Assembly (NCBI RefSeq): GCF_031143425.1
Contig: NC_090446.1
Span: forward strand, 1,028,537,066 to 1,028,601,065
Direction: 5' to 3'
DNA from: Pleurodeles waltl
Taxonomy: Eukaryota > Chordata > Amphibia > Caudata > Salamandridae
Length of the DNA: 64,000 nucleotides
Part shown: piece after piece, positions 1-12,080 of the stretch
Layout: each line of letters opens with the position of its first letter
Numbering within the stretch: position 1 is the stretch's first letter
Notes under the pieces: generated by a model
Databases searched by the model: none
Seen by the model: the letters and a program-made list of their open reading frames with translations, nothing else
What the model was told of the DNA's origin: nothing
Position numbers and translations under genes: made by a program

Positions 1-1
1 G

Positions 2-247
2 CTCGCCCTCCACTGGGGCAGCAGTACTTGTCCCACAAAAGATGCATGGTTGCGGGATTTTACATACTTTGATACTACCAGTGAATTATACCCCTCACTG
101 CAGCCGTTGACATCAGTCCCTAAAGATATCTGGCAACCGATCCGCTCCTACCTCCTAACACAGGCGTCCTCTCTACCTGATACTCCCAACACCCTTCACT
201 CTGAGCGGAGTGGCAGCTTGCCGCCATCCCCTGGTGCAGATTTCTAA
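2..247 (+). pseudogene. L1/Tx1-like LINE ORF2, C-terminal fragment
   Basis: An open frame enters from the left window edge and ends in a stop at 247, giving about 81 codons. The residues read like the last part of an L1-type ORF2 protein: a short region ending in Trp, a 'P(T/S)...WL' segment, then a spaced 'DIW.P...YL' motif. The same pattern closes the L1 ORF2 at 47566-47808 in this window. The element continues outside the window, so the RT and endonuclease domains cannot be seen. Downstream DNA to roughly 950 may be its 3' UTR, but no clear tail or target duplication is visible. Family assignment is inference from the motif spacing; a chance open frame is the alternative. Confidence 0.5.
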
Positions 248-1619
248 CTATTCTGTTCCACATGATATACTGTGCGTACTTTCTGATCTCTTCATGTACT
301 TTTACAGTGTACATTTGTCTGTTGCATCGCCTGTCTTCGTTCAGGGCATTGTTGTTCTCTCTGCACCTTGTGTGACATGAATTTTTTGTTCTATAAAACT
401 TGCAATATATATTTTTTTTTTTAAAGGATAATGAACAATAGCCAATTCTATCCATATAACCCAATCTAACTATGTATACATAAAATTGGAGGTGGAGTGG
501 AGATTTGCAATGTACCCTATGCAAGAGTGAGAGTTGGTTGATCATTAAATACAATTAAGTACCGGGGGACTCAATAAAGATGCGGAACTTCACCAGTGGC
601 TGACCTGAATAAGACTACCCTAGCATTATGTAAAGATGGAACCAAGACAAACCTGTGGGAGCTTCAACAAATGAAGATATGCTCTAATTAATCACAGGAT
701 ATACTGCAGACCGCCCACGGTCTCTAGGAGAATATGAACATGGAGGAAGGACAATGATACCTCATTAACAAAAGTGATGTTGTTATTTGAGCTTTCAGCC
801 CTGAAAAAGCCCCAACATAACAGGCACTGAAAAAGTGCAAAATATGTGTTGGCTGTATCGGCTGTATGGACCTGGTATGAATAAAATGCAAAGGCTGGTT
901 TAACCTGGCACGAGCATGCAAAAATCATGGAAATAATAAAAAGGAGGTTGATAGCACAAATACTTGTTCAACAGTGAATTTCTCTCTAATGATTTTGGAT
1001 GATATATAAATAAGTAAATAACAAAATACTGTGTGTGGATTTAGTACCCTTCAACATTTGGAAAAAAATAACACCCAACACAAAAACGGTCTGTCAGCCG
1101 TGTTCGCTTGTAAAGCTCTCTTAAGTCTGTACACATCTTGCCAAATTCATAATTTCTAATGCCCCATTTGGGTGCAATATGCATTTTTAATAATTAACTG
1201 TTTGCTTTGTGTGTGTGCAGTGTGTATGTCTGTATGACTATGCACATGTGTGCACAAGGAAGTGTAGTGCATTTTCATGTATAGCTACATAAGCACAAGG
1301 CTGGCCCTGAATGATACACTTGACTTTATCACTGTAGACTCTGTTTTCCTTCCCTAGAAGTGGTACAATTTAAACTCTGTCCATTCTGGCAACCTTTCTC
1401 CCTCACAGTGCAATCAAGAGAATATTATTAGCATACTCAGTACTTTATGATCTTTGGAGAGAAATAGGAACAGGTGCAGATGCCTCAAGTGTTATCACAG
1501 CTTCAAGATTAACTCAGTTCTATGTCTTTTTCAATCTTTATATTTTATAATCTCAAGCTGGCATGGTGGAATCACCCATGCAACACAGTCCTTCATCCAG
1601 AGGTGCAGACTGCGCAGAC
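248..1619. other. Gene-free stretch, unrecognised
   Basis: AT-rich DNA with stops in all frames. The first part may be the 3' UTR of the LINE fragment at the window edge. No terminal repeats, tRNA-like promoter boxes or coding segments are recognised. Confidence 0.4.
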
Positions 1620-1622
1620 TAA

Positions 1623-2088
1623 GGGCCTAATTATGAGTGTGGTGGTCCTCGGACCGTAACCCTCATATTGGCTGTGGCGGTCCGACCGCCACATAACGAG
1701 GTGGTGGGCTGTCCCACCAACCTACTGCCATCCCTGCTGGGATCTGAGATCCTGACGGGCTGATGGTGGGTGCAGGTTGCAATCAGCCAGCGCGGTGCTG
1801 AATGCAGCACTGCCCTGCTGATTACAGCCTGGTTCTCCACCAGCCTTTTCATGCTGGTTTCACCACCATGAAAAGGCTGGTGCAGAACAGGTGCTGGTGC
1901 TCCCTGCGGGCGGCAGCATTGCAGCTGGCTCGATTATGCGCAGACAACAATGCTGCTGCCACTTTCCAGCTGGGTGTAGCAGGAAAGTCTTAATGAGGCC
2001 AGAAGGGAGGTAGCCGGCACGGTGGCAACCACCTTGTCTGGAGTTTGGCGTATGGGTGCCCCCATCCACCAAACTCATAATCAGGCTC
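1623..2088. mobile_element. Palindromic PIF/Harbinger-like MITE (MITE A)
   Basis: About 466 bp with matching ends: the left terminus GGGCCTAATTATGAGTGTGG pairs as an inverted repeat with the right terminus, which in reverse complement reads GAGCCTGATTATGAGTTTGG. The left flank is TAA, the usual PIF/Harbinger target; the right flank is TAT, one mismatch. There is no coding capacity. A perfect 16-bp hairpin (1838-1853 with 1867-1882) lies near the centre and resembles hairpins in the MITEs at 26.8 and 63.3 kb. The termini resemble the Harbinger end at 7998, so mobilisation by that transposase family is plausible but inferred. Confidence 0.75.
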
Positions 2089-2091
2089 TAT

Positions 2092-4239
2092 GTCTCACCT
2101 TTTACTTGATGGTCGTTCATGGCAGGTGGGGCTGTTCAATGGACGTGTGTTACTCTCCCACCCTCATGGCATTGACTCTTCTTTCATGGGGACCTCTCAT
2201 GCTAGTGTCTTTGGGGCAGTTGTGAGCCATTCAGGGCTGTTCACTTTGACAGCAGTGTAGCTCTCCTCTCCTAGTCAGTAGTGGCTGCACTGTACAACAC
2301 AGGGATATAAGCTCTGATAAATCTAGATTCAGCTCACTCACGAACTGCGTAGATGGATCTGGGGCCTGTCGACAACATGGGTCAACCTTTGCTTGCTCTC
2401 TTGGGTTGTCAGCTTTCCCTGGATTCTCATGTTGGGAATATGCTGAGCTTCTCCTGCATGGCCAGGTGCACTCTTTCCCTCTCTCAGCAGACTGGCAAGT
2501 TTATGGGCTCTTTTTGTAGACCCTCAGCACCTCCAGAAGAAAGTGTTGACTTAAGGTGATGTCCCCTTACCTCTGGGACACTGGCTGACAGACACCAACC
2601 CTGGTTGAACAACATCTCTTTAAGTGCTCTGTGGAGCTCTCCCTTAGTTTGTAAAGAACAACGAGGGAATGGAAAAACTAGGATGGTTTGTATTCTACTC
2701 TTATACACACTCTCCAGAAAGGGGATATGGACCTACTGTCTGAGGTTTCAGAACTGGTTTAGGTGGTTCTCTTGCAAATGGCATCTGCCTTCCAGAAGTA
2801 GTAATCTGGGATAGAAAAAGGTTATACGATTCCTAGAAACACACTCACCTTAAACAACAGAAAATGCAGTCCCACCCTCACCCCTACCATCTACCGAATG
2901 GCAGTGCTCAGGAAGAACTAATCAACAATCCTTTGCTAACAAGGACCTCATGGAATTTCTAAAGGAAGCCCTGCATCCATCCTCCTCACTTCAGTGTTTG
3001 AGTCTCCACCCTCCAGCCACATGAATGCAGGAAATACACTTCTGCTGCCTGGGAGAAGCTGTCCTCTTCCTCCATCATGTGCAATGCTAAACCAAGGGCA
3101 TCTAAAATGAATGGACCGACAGGCCCCAGTACTCAGACTTAGACAGCACACATATTCCTGCAGCCATACTTGTGGCACACACTCACTGAACATACACACA
3201 TTCGACATGCACTCTGTCAATGCATGATTCTGGGTTTCACACCACACCTGAACTTTACATGAGAGGGGTCAGGAGAATGCACTCTGACTGACACAGGAAA
3301 AAGGTCGGGTTACACTGTAGATTTATTAAAAGGGTACACTGCTATCATTAGTGCATGTGATACACTCGATGCATGGGCGATAGTCCACTGCTTTACTATT
3401 AGGGCATGCTTGGTGATCACAAAACAGGACCTGGACCTCACATTGTCATGGATAGCCCTAAGCCTTTGCACACACAGTCCATTTATCATTCCGGGGATAG
3501 TCCCATGCCAACAACGATTTACCAGAAATGTAATACGACCAGAACGTTCTGCATCAACTACAGAATGAAAATCAAGACAGTGTAGATGTGAATTGCCTAA
3601 ACATCCACCTATGTCATGCCCATGAATAGATACTCTCGATAATATGTGTCTATATTTTTTTGTCAAACTATATTTTGCAAATATTGTTTAACTTCTGTGT
3701 CAACAGTTTAATGCATTTTTTAGGGAAACTTTAACCAGTGGGGGGTTAAACCCACTAAAACAGTAATGCGTAATAAAAAATGATTAGTGTAATTGAAAAA
3801 AGTTAAACTTAGCAAATTTTATAAACTGTGAATAGTCTCGAAAAAAAGGAATTCCGAACATCAGAACCTAAAGTGTTTGTTTTTGTGTATCATGATACAT
3901 TGGCTACCAGTTATGCCAAAAGAAGAATCAGATGTGGGGCAGTGGCATGGAAGCGGGAAATGGGACCCACTTTCGGGTTAGTAACTTTAAGGTATGAAAA
4001 AGTAGCAGAACATTTCATGATGTCTTGGTTATTTTTTGCCTTGAAATCCTTCCTCTGCTCACTGCATGACAGGCATTCCATGTAGGGCCTCAGGCAAATA
4101 GTTTCAAGCCCTTTCGAAACCAACACCCATAGCTGGATCCTCCAGGCATGTTACTCCTTGTTTTTGAGGCATTTTCACCGGACTGTCTACCTTCTAAGCA
4201 GCAAGCTCGTTCAGCTCTCTCTCTCAGATCACTGCTCCA
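2092..4239. other. Gene-free stretch, unrecognised
   Basis: No recognisable transposon or gene except the isolated open frame at 3310-3666 described separately. Composition is near genome average, with TC-rich tracts around 2350-2530. Short overlapping frames look like chance. Confidence 0.35.
3310..3666 (-). other. Unidentified 118-codon open frame
   Basis: A 118-codon ATG-to-stop frame in otherwise stop-rich DNA. The protein has His, Cys and Val-Val-Asp-Ala segments, then a Trp-His-Gly-Thr-Ile-Pro-Gly stretch. This vaguely recalls the 'D-A...PGS' middle of Harbinger-type nucleases, but the canonical D-D-E residues cannot be placed, so I do not assign a family. No splice partners, promoter or poly(A) signal stand out. 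It may be a decayed transposase fragment or chance. Confidence 0.2.
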
Positions 4240-4339
4240 AATTCGGTATGTTTATTTCATTGTTTTATTATTTGTAGGGCGCCTAACTGGTATAGTTAGG
4301 GGGTGCACATATCATTCTTGCCATCTGTTCATGAAATGT

Positions 4340-4510
4340 GTGTGTTTAGTCCATTTCTAAGCGCTACAAAACACTGGCAGATACGGAAACTGCTGCCCCC
4401 GCCCCCCAATGAAGTAATTTGCCCAAAGCCACACAAAGAAGCGAAAAGGAGAAAATTAGATTATAATAATAGCGTCTTGGTCTGTGAGCAGCAACCTGAC
4501 CAATAGACCG
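4340..4510 (-). repeat. Ancient L2/CORE-SINE-like 3' end remnant
   Basis: The segment contains 'AAGCGCT' followed about 50 bp later by 'AATTTGCCCAAAGCCACACA'. Read on the minus strand, this spacing and wording resemble the conserved 3' part of MIR/CORE-SINE and L2 elements ('TGTGTGACCTTGGGCAAG' then 'AAGCGCTT'). It is diverged and its ends are not defined. The identification rests on pattern memory; a repeat-library search is needed to confirm it. Confidence 0.3.
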
Positions 4511-7500
4511 CCTTTCCAACTTTGTTGTGTGGATTTAAATATGTAAATGAAAAAAAAAAAGTGTAAATTGAAAGTTTTCTCAGCACTTTTCAAAGGTATA
4601 CAGCGTTCGGCATCCTCGATTATAAATATTGATATGAAATGCATACAGCGGCCCAAATAGAAGATATATTTCCAGTGTTCGGCTCGTGTTATTACAGATA
4701 GTAGTCAAGTAGGAAAAATATCAGCAGTTCAACACAAGATACAAAAAAAATCTATGAAATGAAAACAAAGCCCGATTGCTGTTCTAACACTCATTGCATG
4801 GAGACATATTTATATTTCCAGTGAGACGGTGTCTGTGGAACAGGCCGCCTTAGCATGGCCTTTGCAGTCGTGATGGGGCCCCTTTTATTCGGCAAAACCC
4901 AAACGGAAACCTCACCTGTGTCCGTGTACGAATCAGTGAGTCGTGTGGAGCCCTTTCGTGGCATTAATTGTGTAAAACGTGCTGACAGAGTGTGGCCCTC
5001 CGTCATGCACCCATCACAGGCAAGCGTAAATAAAACAAACAAACAAATAACTTTTACACGGTCGACCGCATCTCAAAAGACTTTACACACAAACAGCGGC
5101 GGGTGTCCATACATGCCAACACTTTAAACCAGGAAAGAGGGAGATTTTGAAAACAGAATCAGGTGAATTAGATTTCCCCTTTGGTTTACATTGAAGCTGA
5201 GAAGATTTTAGGCTGGAGACAAGTAAAATTCAGCTATTTTGGTCTTACAAAATCGGGAGTCTCCTGCCCGAATCAGGTCTGTTGGCACCTATGGCTGTCC
5301 TAACAAGCAACCGCCACAAAGGTTTGAAAAATACTGTGGTTTCTGGGGGGAGGCGGAGGCTGTGCAAGCCACGTTCAGTGTGGCCAAAACATTTGAACTG
5401 TCGCTGCGTATATGTAAGGGTTGCACACGACGAGGACATCGGGCCTCAACGTACAGTGTGTGTAACTCATTATGGTAGGAGTGTGTTAAGAATGTCGGTG
5501 CGACCTCTGTCTTCGTGGCTGGCATTTCCCTGCCTGCTATTTATGCTTCAGTTGACTGCTCGGGGTTTCCTGCTTTTACCTGCCCCTACAAGTTTCCACA
5601 AGCCCAATCCGACATAGAAGAGTCGCTGGATGGCGACTAATTCTGCATCTGGGTTCATTCCGTTCAAGGCAAGACCACGGCGTGTCTGTGTGGGGATCTG
5701 CAAAGCTGCAAAATGGCCTTTATGCCAGAGTTTCTGTGTATCTCTACATAGTGTTCCCTTCCATGGTACACATATTTATTTTGAGATATATAAGATTTAT
5801 GGATGCTATGCTATGGGAGAATCTATCTAAAATGCAGGCTTTGAAGATGCTTTCTATTGTGAAATCTCTCCATTTTCGCAATCTGTTGAATATGTAGGAT
5901 CTCACGGAGCTTTCCTGCTGACTGTCCAACTTGCTGTCGTCGCAAACACATGCGAGGGACGCACCCCTGTACAAAAGGATTGCAAGATACCTGTCGACTT
6001 TTATCCATCAGTTGTTGCAAGTCACAGGGTGAATGTTAGCGCAGAGGAGGGCATATGGCAGACATTTCTAATCCAAGCAAATCTCGCACGAGAGAAAGTT
6101 ACACAGTCGGTGTAGATTTACGGAACAGGGAACACTATTTGTCTTATGGCTAGCCTACTAACCAGGATCTCTGTGCAGTAAAACTCACATAATGAACATG
6201 AAGCGGGCTTCATATTAATCTCTTCGAATGCCATGCGTTGTATGTCATTTTAATGGGTTGAACTGCAGAACCTCTGTACCCATTGCTCGGCTTGCGCCGA
6301 GTGTGTTGGTGGTTGCTATGTGACATGTCCTCAACTCCCTCCTGGCATGTGGACTTTGTGCTACTTGCAATGTGCAGTCATACTGCAGCCGGAGGTGGCG
6401 GGTGTGACGGGGCGTGGGGAGGGAAGTTGGGGGGAGGTGGGCCGTAAAAAACAAAATGGCACTCGAGGCAGAGCAAACTCCGGCGTCAATAATGAGGTAA
6501 GATTTGAAAACCTTCTTCCCTACGTACTGTGCGCTGCTACAATTTTGTGAGATATTCTGTCCCTGAAAGGATGAGAAACCTTTGAGCACCTTGAAAGTCA
6601 GGATCAGATTTTGCCCGATTTTCACTGTGGGAATCTGATTCACACATCAAACGTCAGACTTGAAAGACGTTTTCTTCTTGAGCTAGACTCCCGATCAAAC
6701 CTGCATTATTTTGTGTTTTTTATTTAACGGATGCCTCGTATGTATTTTTATTCAAAGTACGGGGCTCGTTTCACGCTGAAAGCGTAATATCCTGACATTT
6801 CCAGGAAATTTCATGTAACTTTGCAAGGGGAGGAGGCGATAATTTTGCAATTGCAGACAGTAATACTGGGATCCTAAACTCAAGCGCAAAGTAATAACAA
6901 CAAGGATCCCAAAATCAGGCCAAGGCTAATTTCCGAAATGATCCCCACATCAATCTCATATTAATGTACCTTGTTATATCACGAGGTTGCTTTTAAGATG
7001 CTCACTTCCTTGAGGCTGAGCTCATGGATTCTTTTCTCAAGGAGGTAAAGAAAGAAAGGGATAACACAACGAATAGAAAGAGGGCAACAGTTGTTATTAA
7101 GAAAGCATAAATTGGTCCTTCAAAGTATAGAACAGTTTCAAATGGATACAATGCGATCTGGTATGCTGTGAAATAGCAGCAGTCAGAAAAGCAAAACACT
7201 CCAATGGAAATTTACAACAGCCTAGGCAGGAGATGGAATCTGATAAAGATGGGATGTGCATCAGAAGTATCCTGCAATCACATCAGGCTCTAACACAAAG
7301 GCAGTACTAAAGTAATTATAAAGTAAAACAAAAACACTGGCACTGGCACTGAATGGAACTAGGTTTTATGCAGATGTCCTCCTTGTGAGAGAGCAAAATG
7401 CAGTCACTCAAAGTGAAGTCAACTAGTGGCTTAAGTAGGCTGGACTATTGCCCCTATCTACATGCTGTAGTGGGCGAAAGCAAAATGTGAATGACACAAA

Positions 7501-7994
7501 GACCAATGGATGAAGAGAAGTGACTGAAAGGCCCAATATGTAAGTATATTATGCATATTTTAGTAAAATCAAAAGGTCTTGGATAACACCAGATCTAAAA
7601 GTGCCACATGATATTGTCAATTGTACGGCTGAAAAAGTGAGACTGTTGCTGCTTTTCAGGTGTTCCACGGCTAGTATTTGTATATTTCAAATTGTAGCAA
7701 ATTTGCACCTGCTTGTAGGATGAAATATATGGGTGAAAGGTTACTACTTTTTTAATCAATCCCATATGATGCTAACTCACATCAAAAACTTCACTGCGTG
7801 CCGTCAGCGGCTCAGATGGAAAGTAACATGAGCAGTCATATTCTGCAACAAACAAACATGATAGGTTATGTAGTCATAGAGGCCAAGCAAATTCTACTGG
7901 CATCAAATGGGCAGGAGCAATCGAGGTGCAGTGTCCTGTGCTCTTTAGGAATATCAATAAGTGAAAAATCTTCCTACGGAGTTTTAGAAAAAAC
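4511..7994. other. Gene-free stretch with one GC-rich patch
   Basis: No transposon ends or long coding frames are recognised. Around 6240-6500 the sequence becomes GC- and CpG-richer and contains a consensus-like donor (GAG|GTAAGA near 6495). This could be a decayed or untranslated first exon, but no downstream exon can be tied to it. The rest is AT-rich and unassigned. Confidence 0.3.
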
Positions 7995-7997
7995 TAA

Positions 7998-8034
7998 GGC
8001 CCTCATTACAACACTGGAGGTAAATGCCGCCTAC
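7998..8034 (+). repeat. Harbinger left terminal inverted repeat
   Basis: Terminal sequence GGCCCTCATTACAACACTGG preceded by TAA. It is closely similar, in inverted orientation, to the right end of the MITE at 39543-39567, which reads GGTTGTAATTAGGGCC then TAA. Confidence 0.7.
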
Positions 8035-8595
8035 TGCCGTGCTGACGGCTGCCAATATACCGTGACTGCGGCGGTATTCGGCTACGGGTATTATGACCCA
8101 CACTGAGAAATCCTCCACAATACAGACACCCACACAAGTCCGCCAGACCAAAGGTCAGTGATAAACTGGCGGTACTGAAACCCACACCATTACGGCAACA
8201 GGAATACGCCCACAGTATCACAACCCACGAATCACTGTGGCGGTCTTTCAAACGTGGTAAACCATTGGCGGTACACACCGCTGCGCACAAAATACACACA
8301 CATTTACAAAACACCACGACATTGGACAATTCAAACTACACACCCCTGACACACATACACACACCACACCCACACACTCAGACCACTATAAAACACCCAC
8401 CCACATTACCCACAACCCTTTACAGTGAAAAAAATGATAGCACATAGAAGAGAGACAAGGCAGGAGCACCTCCTCAATCAGAGGCACAGAACACCATCAC
8501 CCATACACCATCCACGCACATCACAGCATCCACCACAACAAATCACCCCACACATCACCCCACACATCCTCACACATTTCACGCACACCACATCC

Positions 8596-10116
8596 ATGGC
8601 ACCCCAAAGACACCCCAGGTTCTCAGAGGAGGAGCTAAGAGTCATGCTGGAGGAAATCATCTGGGTAGAACCACAGCTTTTCGGATCACAGGTGCACCAG
8701 ACATCCATAGCTAGGAAGAGGGAGCTATGGCAGGGAATAGTGGACAGGGTCAACGCAGTGGGAGAGCACCCCAGAACAAGGGATGACATCAGGAAGAGGT
8801 GGAACGACCTACAGGGGAAGGTGCGTTCAGTGGTTGCAAGACACCAGGTAGCCATACAGAGGACTGGCGGTGGGCCCCCACCTCCTCCCCCTCAAATAAC
8901 AACATGGGAGGAGCAAGTCTTGGTGATAATGCACCCTGAGGGCCTAGCAGGAGGACTGGACTCTGGTAAGTCATATCTTTACTATTATATCCCCGACCCT
9001 GCCTGCATGCCATCACATACCTCCACCATTACCCTCACTCCCATCACTCCATCACCTCACCTATACCCCACCATCACAACCCACCCATCCCAATACCAAG
9101 CCCTGCATGCAACACCTATGCATGGACCCCCATCACAGACCTGCATGGACACCCATCACCACAGCATGCCCAGTAAATCACCACTCACACAATGCCAAGC
9201 TGACAGGGAAATCACAATCATAGAGGGAAACACACTTATGCACAATATGGCCCACTGAGATACACTAACACTGCATTTGCATCCCCACAGGACCCATAGT
9301 CAACGTCACCGGAGAGGAGGTGCCAGCTACATCCAATCCCCCCACAGAAGAGGCCCACAGTGACAACAGCAGCTCTGCACGCCTGGATCTCGATGACCAA
9401 CCTGGCCTATCCTGGACCTCTGGACAGTTGGGTACCCAGGCACAGTCCCAACCCACCACAGAGCCTCACCCCTCAGGAAACACCAGCACAGCACCCACCC
9501 AGTGGGCCCATGCCACTGTCCCCAGGACACATCAATCATCAGTGTGTCCACCACTACAGGGACCCCAGGAAACCCACCTACCCAGGACGACAATGGACCT
9601 GGGGTCAGTGGCAGTGGGCACACGGTTCAGGGGACAGAGGCACAGGACAACAGGGAATCTGGGAGGACTGCTGTGCGACGGGGGGAGGACAGGCCCAGGG
9701 AACCCACTCTCCACGAGGCACTGTCCAACATCCTGGGAGCATACCACCATTCCCTGAAGACGATGAGCCAGATACTGGTAATGCTGCAGGAGATCCAGCG
9801 GCTGCAGGAGGGACAGTACCTGGGGATCAGGGATGACCTAACAAAAATATACACCATCCTGGTCACCATTGCAGGGGTGCTGGCAGACATGGGCAAGACC
9901 ATGAGGGAGGCTATGGCACAACAACGGGTGCCTGACACTAACCAAACTGAGGAACAGCCTTCCACCTCCGCCTGCGCTAGTGGACAGGAGGCCCAACAAC
10001 TGGAACTACAGGCCACCAGCACCCCACCCCCTGCAGAAGGAGGACTACCCCGCAAACGGTCCCTGTGATCCAGGCAGAAGAGAGAGAACATTGCCAAGAC
10101 CCCCGCCAGGAAATAA
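8596..10116 (+). pseudogene. Harbinger Myb/SANT-like DNA-binding protein gene A
   Basis: In PIF/Harbinger elements the Myb-like partner helps import the nuclease into the nucleus and bring it to the transposon ends. Exon 1 (8596-8965) starts with an ATG and encodes a SANT/Myb-like trihelix domain, with 'F.EEEL' near the start and 'RKRWNDL' in the last helix, then a Pro-rich linker. A GT donor follows at 8966 and a pyrimidine-AG acceptor ends at 9290, giving a phase-1 intron. Exon 2 carries a Ser/Thr/Pro-rich middle, a coiled-coil-like region (about 9710-9920) and a basic tail. It is broken by a frameshift near 9500-9530. A TGA at 10066 sits where the frame otherwise continues 15 codons to TAA at 10114 with a nuclear-signal-like 'KTPARK' end. 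The gene converges on the DDE gene. Confidence 0.75.
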
Positions 10117-10301
10117 GACTCTCCTGATTGTCACCCTTCTGTCCCACACTGTCACCCTGTACCCCTTGAACTGCAATTACTCCCCTTCCTATGCCCCATT
10201 GGACAATGCACCTGTGATACCAAGAGACTGGACTCTACCCTGAACTTCCTTCCACCATCAGCCCAGCCCCTTGCACCACCCCCTCTACTTATGAGCACCT
10301 A

Positions 10302-10307
10302 AATAAA
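10302..10307 (+). terminator. Poly(A) signal AATAAA of gene A
   Basis: A canonical AATAAA lies about 190 bp after the gene A stop, followed within 20-30 bp by G/T-containing sequence. It is placed correctly for the 3' end of this transcript, between the two converging genes. Confidence 0.5.
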
Positions 10308-10565
10308 CACCCTTGGAACAAATACCAATCTGGAGTCTGTCAAATGATTCAAATATGCATTAGTACAACATTATCAAAGGATATAGGATGACCTCTGGTG
10401 GGCAGCAGTACACATAGCAGGAGCCAGAGTGGGGCACGGAGATCTGAAAATGGAGATGCCAAAGGGTACCGTCAGTGGCCATAGACATAGGGAAACAGGC
10501 TGCCTTGTACAATGTCCAACAGATAACTGAAATGTTAAGTGAAGTTACAGTGTCTTACCTGTGTG

Positions 10566-11686
10566 TCACTGGAAGTACTGCCAAATAATATTGGTTCTGT
10601 TGTCAACATCTTCTTCCTCTGCCTCCTCTTCCTCACTGTCCACAGGCTCCACTGCTGCCACAAGACCATCTCCAGGCTCATCCTCCTGCAGAAAAGGCAC
10701 CTGGCATCTCAAGACCAGGTTGTGTAACATGCAACATGCCACGATGATCTGGCACACTTTCTTGGGTGAGTAGTACAGGGATCCACCTGTCAGATGTAGG
10801 CACCAGAATCTGGCCTTCAGGAAGCCAAAGATTCTTTCTATAATCCTCCTTGTACACCCATGTGCCTCATTGTAACGTTCTTCTACCCTTGTCCTGGCAT
10901 TCCTCACGGGGGTCAGTAGCCATGAGATGTTGGGGTAATCAGAGTCACCTGCAAATATCGAGGGACAACTGTTAGACAGACACTAACCCTTAGGGACAAT
11001 GCCATACCCAGACACCTACTCATACTGTGTGGGGATCTTTGGCTCACCTATTAGGCACACCCAGTGCCTCTGGAGTGGACCCATCACATATGGGATGCTG
11101 CTATTCCTCAAGATATAGGTGTCATGCACAGAGCCAGGAAATTTGGCATTCATATGGGAGATGTACTGGTCCGCCAAACACACCATCTGCACATTCATTG
11201 AGTGATAGCTTTTTTGATTCCTGTAAACTTGTTCATTTCTCCGGGGGGTGGTGGACAAATGCAATATGTGTACCATCAATGGCACCAATGATGTTGGGGA
11301 TATGTCCCAGGGCATAAAAGTCAGCTTTCACTGTGGCCAAATCCTCCACCTGGGGGAACATGATGTAGCTGTGCATGTGTTTCAGCAACAACACTCTGGT
11401 CAACACGTTGGAGAACATTGGCTGAGACATCCCTGATGCCATGGCCACTGTTGTTTGGAAGGAACCACTTGCCAGGAATTGGAGCACCGACAGGACCTGC
11501 ACTAGAGGGGGGATACCTGTGGGTTGGCGGATAGCAGACATCAGGTCTGGCTCTAATTGGGCACACAGTTCTTGGATTGTGGTCCGATCAAGTCTGTAGG
11601 TAATGATAATGTGTCTGTCCTCTATTGTTGCTGGTCTGTACACCGAAGGATGCCGCCATCTCATAATCTGCCTTAGCGGTTGAAGC
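10566..11686 (-). pseudogene. HARBI1-type DDE nuclease (PIF/Harbinger transposase)
   Basis: This encodes the nuclease that cuts and pastes Harbinger elements. Reading down the minus strand, an acceptor ends at 11687 and the exon covers the helix-turn-helix-like N-terminal part ('YRLDRTTIQELC') and the first catalytic Asp in 'IGAIDGTHI'. A frameshift lies in a C/G homopolymer near 11240. The frame then resumes through 'KFPGSVHDTYILRNS', the second Asp. A donor at 11047-11046 and acceptor at 10950-10949 define a 99-bp intron. The last exon begins 'GDSDYP...WLLTPV' and carries the Glu in 'RVEERYNEAHG', then an acidic C-terminus. All three DDE residues are visible. Only the homopolymer shift breaks the core. 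The N-terminal exon and start codon, probably near 11.7-11.95 kb, are uncertain. Confidence 0.85.
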
Positions 11687-11879
11687 CTATGGAAGAAAAG
11701 GGTGAGAAGAGGGTCATATTCACACTTATATTGCACTAATGATGAATTGTTGACTTAACAGAAACAGTATGTGAACTCGAGAGTCCATTGATGTGCCAAT
11801 GTCTGCTGTGACGCAGTTAGGTGCCATGCCCTGTGCCCCCCTGAAACGGCGGCTGCCTGACCTGTGAGGACGGACAAGT

Positions 11880-12060
11880 GGAATTGAGGTAATTGCACTG
11901 GCGTTGTGCGCCATCGCGGTAGGCGCTCGATGACCGCGGCGCAAATTCGCATTGGTTATCATTGGGCCCTATGGTTTCCAGGAGCCAATGGCGATGTATG
12001 TTGGCGGTGACGGTACGCACCGCCACGGACGTCACAGCCATTTTCTATCTGTTCACTGAC
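11880..12060. promoter_or_regulatory. Putative bidirectional CpG/CCAAT promoter of the Harbinger element
   Basis: The gap between the divergent nuclease (-) and second SANT gene (+) is CpG-rich and holds three CCAAT boxes: ATTGG at 11951-11955 and 11961-11965 (minus orientation) and CCAAT at 11985-11989 (plus). No TATA box is obvious. Divergent CCAAT/CpG promoters are a known class in vertebrates. Here the function is inferred from position and motif content only. Confidence 0.4.
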
Positions 12061-12080
12061 TTGCTACCTGGCCTTCAACA

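Noticed and set aside
8265..8447. Thr/His-rich frame upstream of gene A
   Set aside because: CA-rich low-complexity leader of the Harbinger element; the SANT domain starts at the ATG at 8596.
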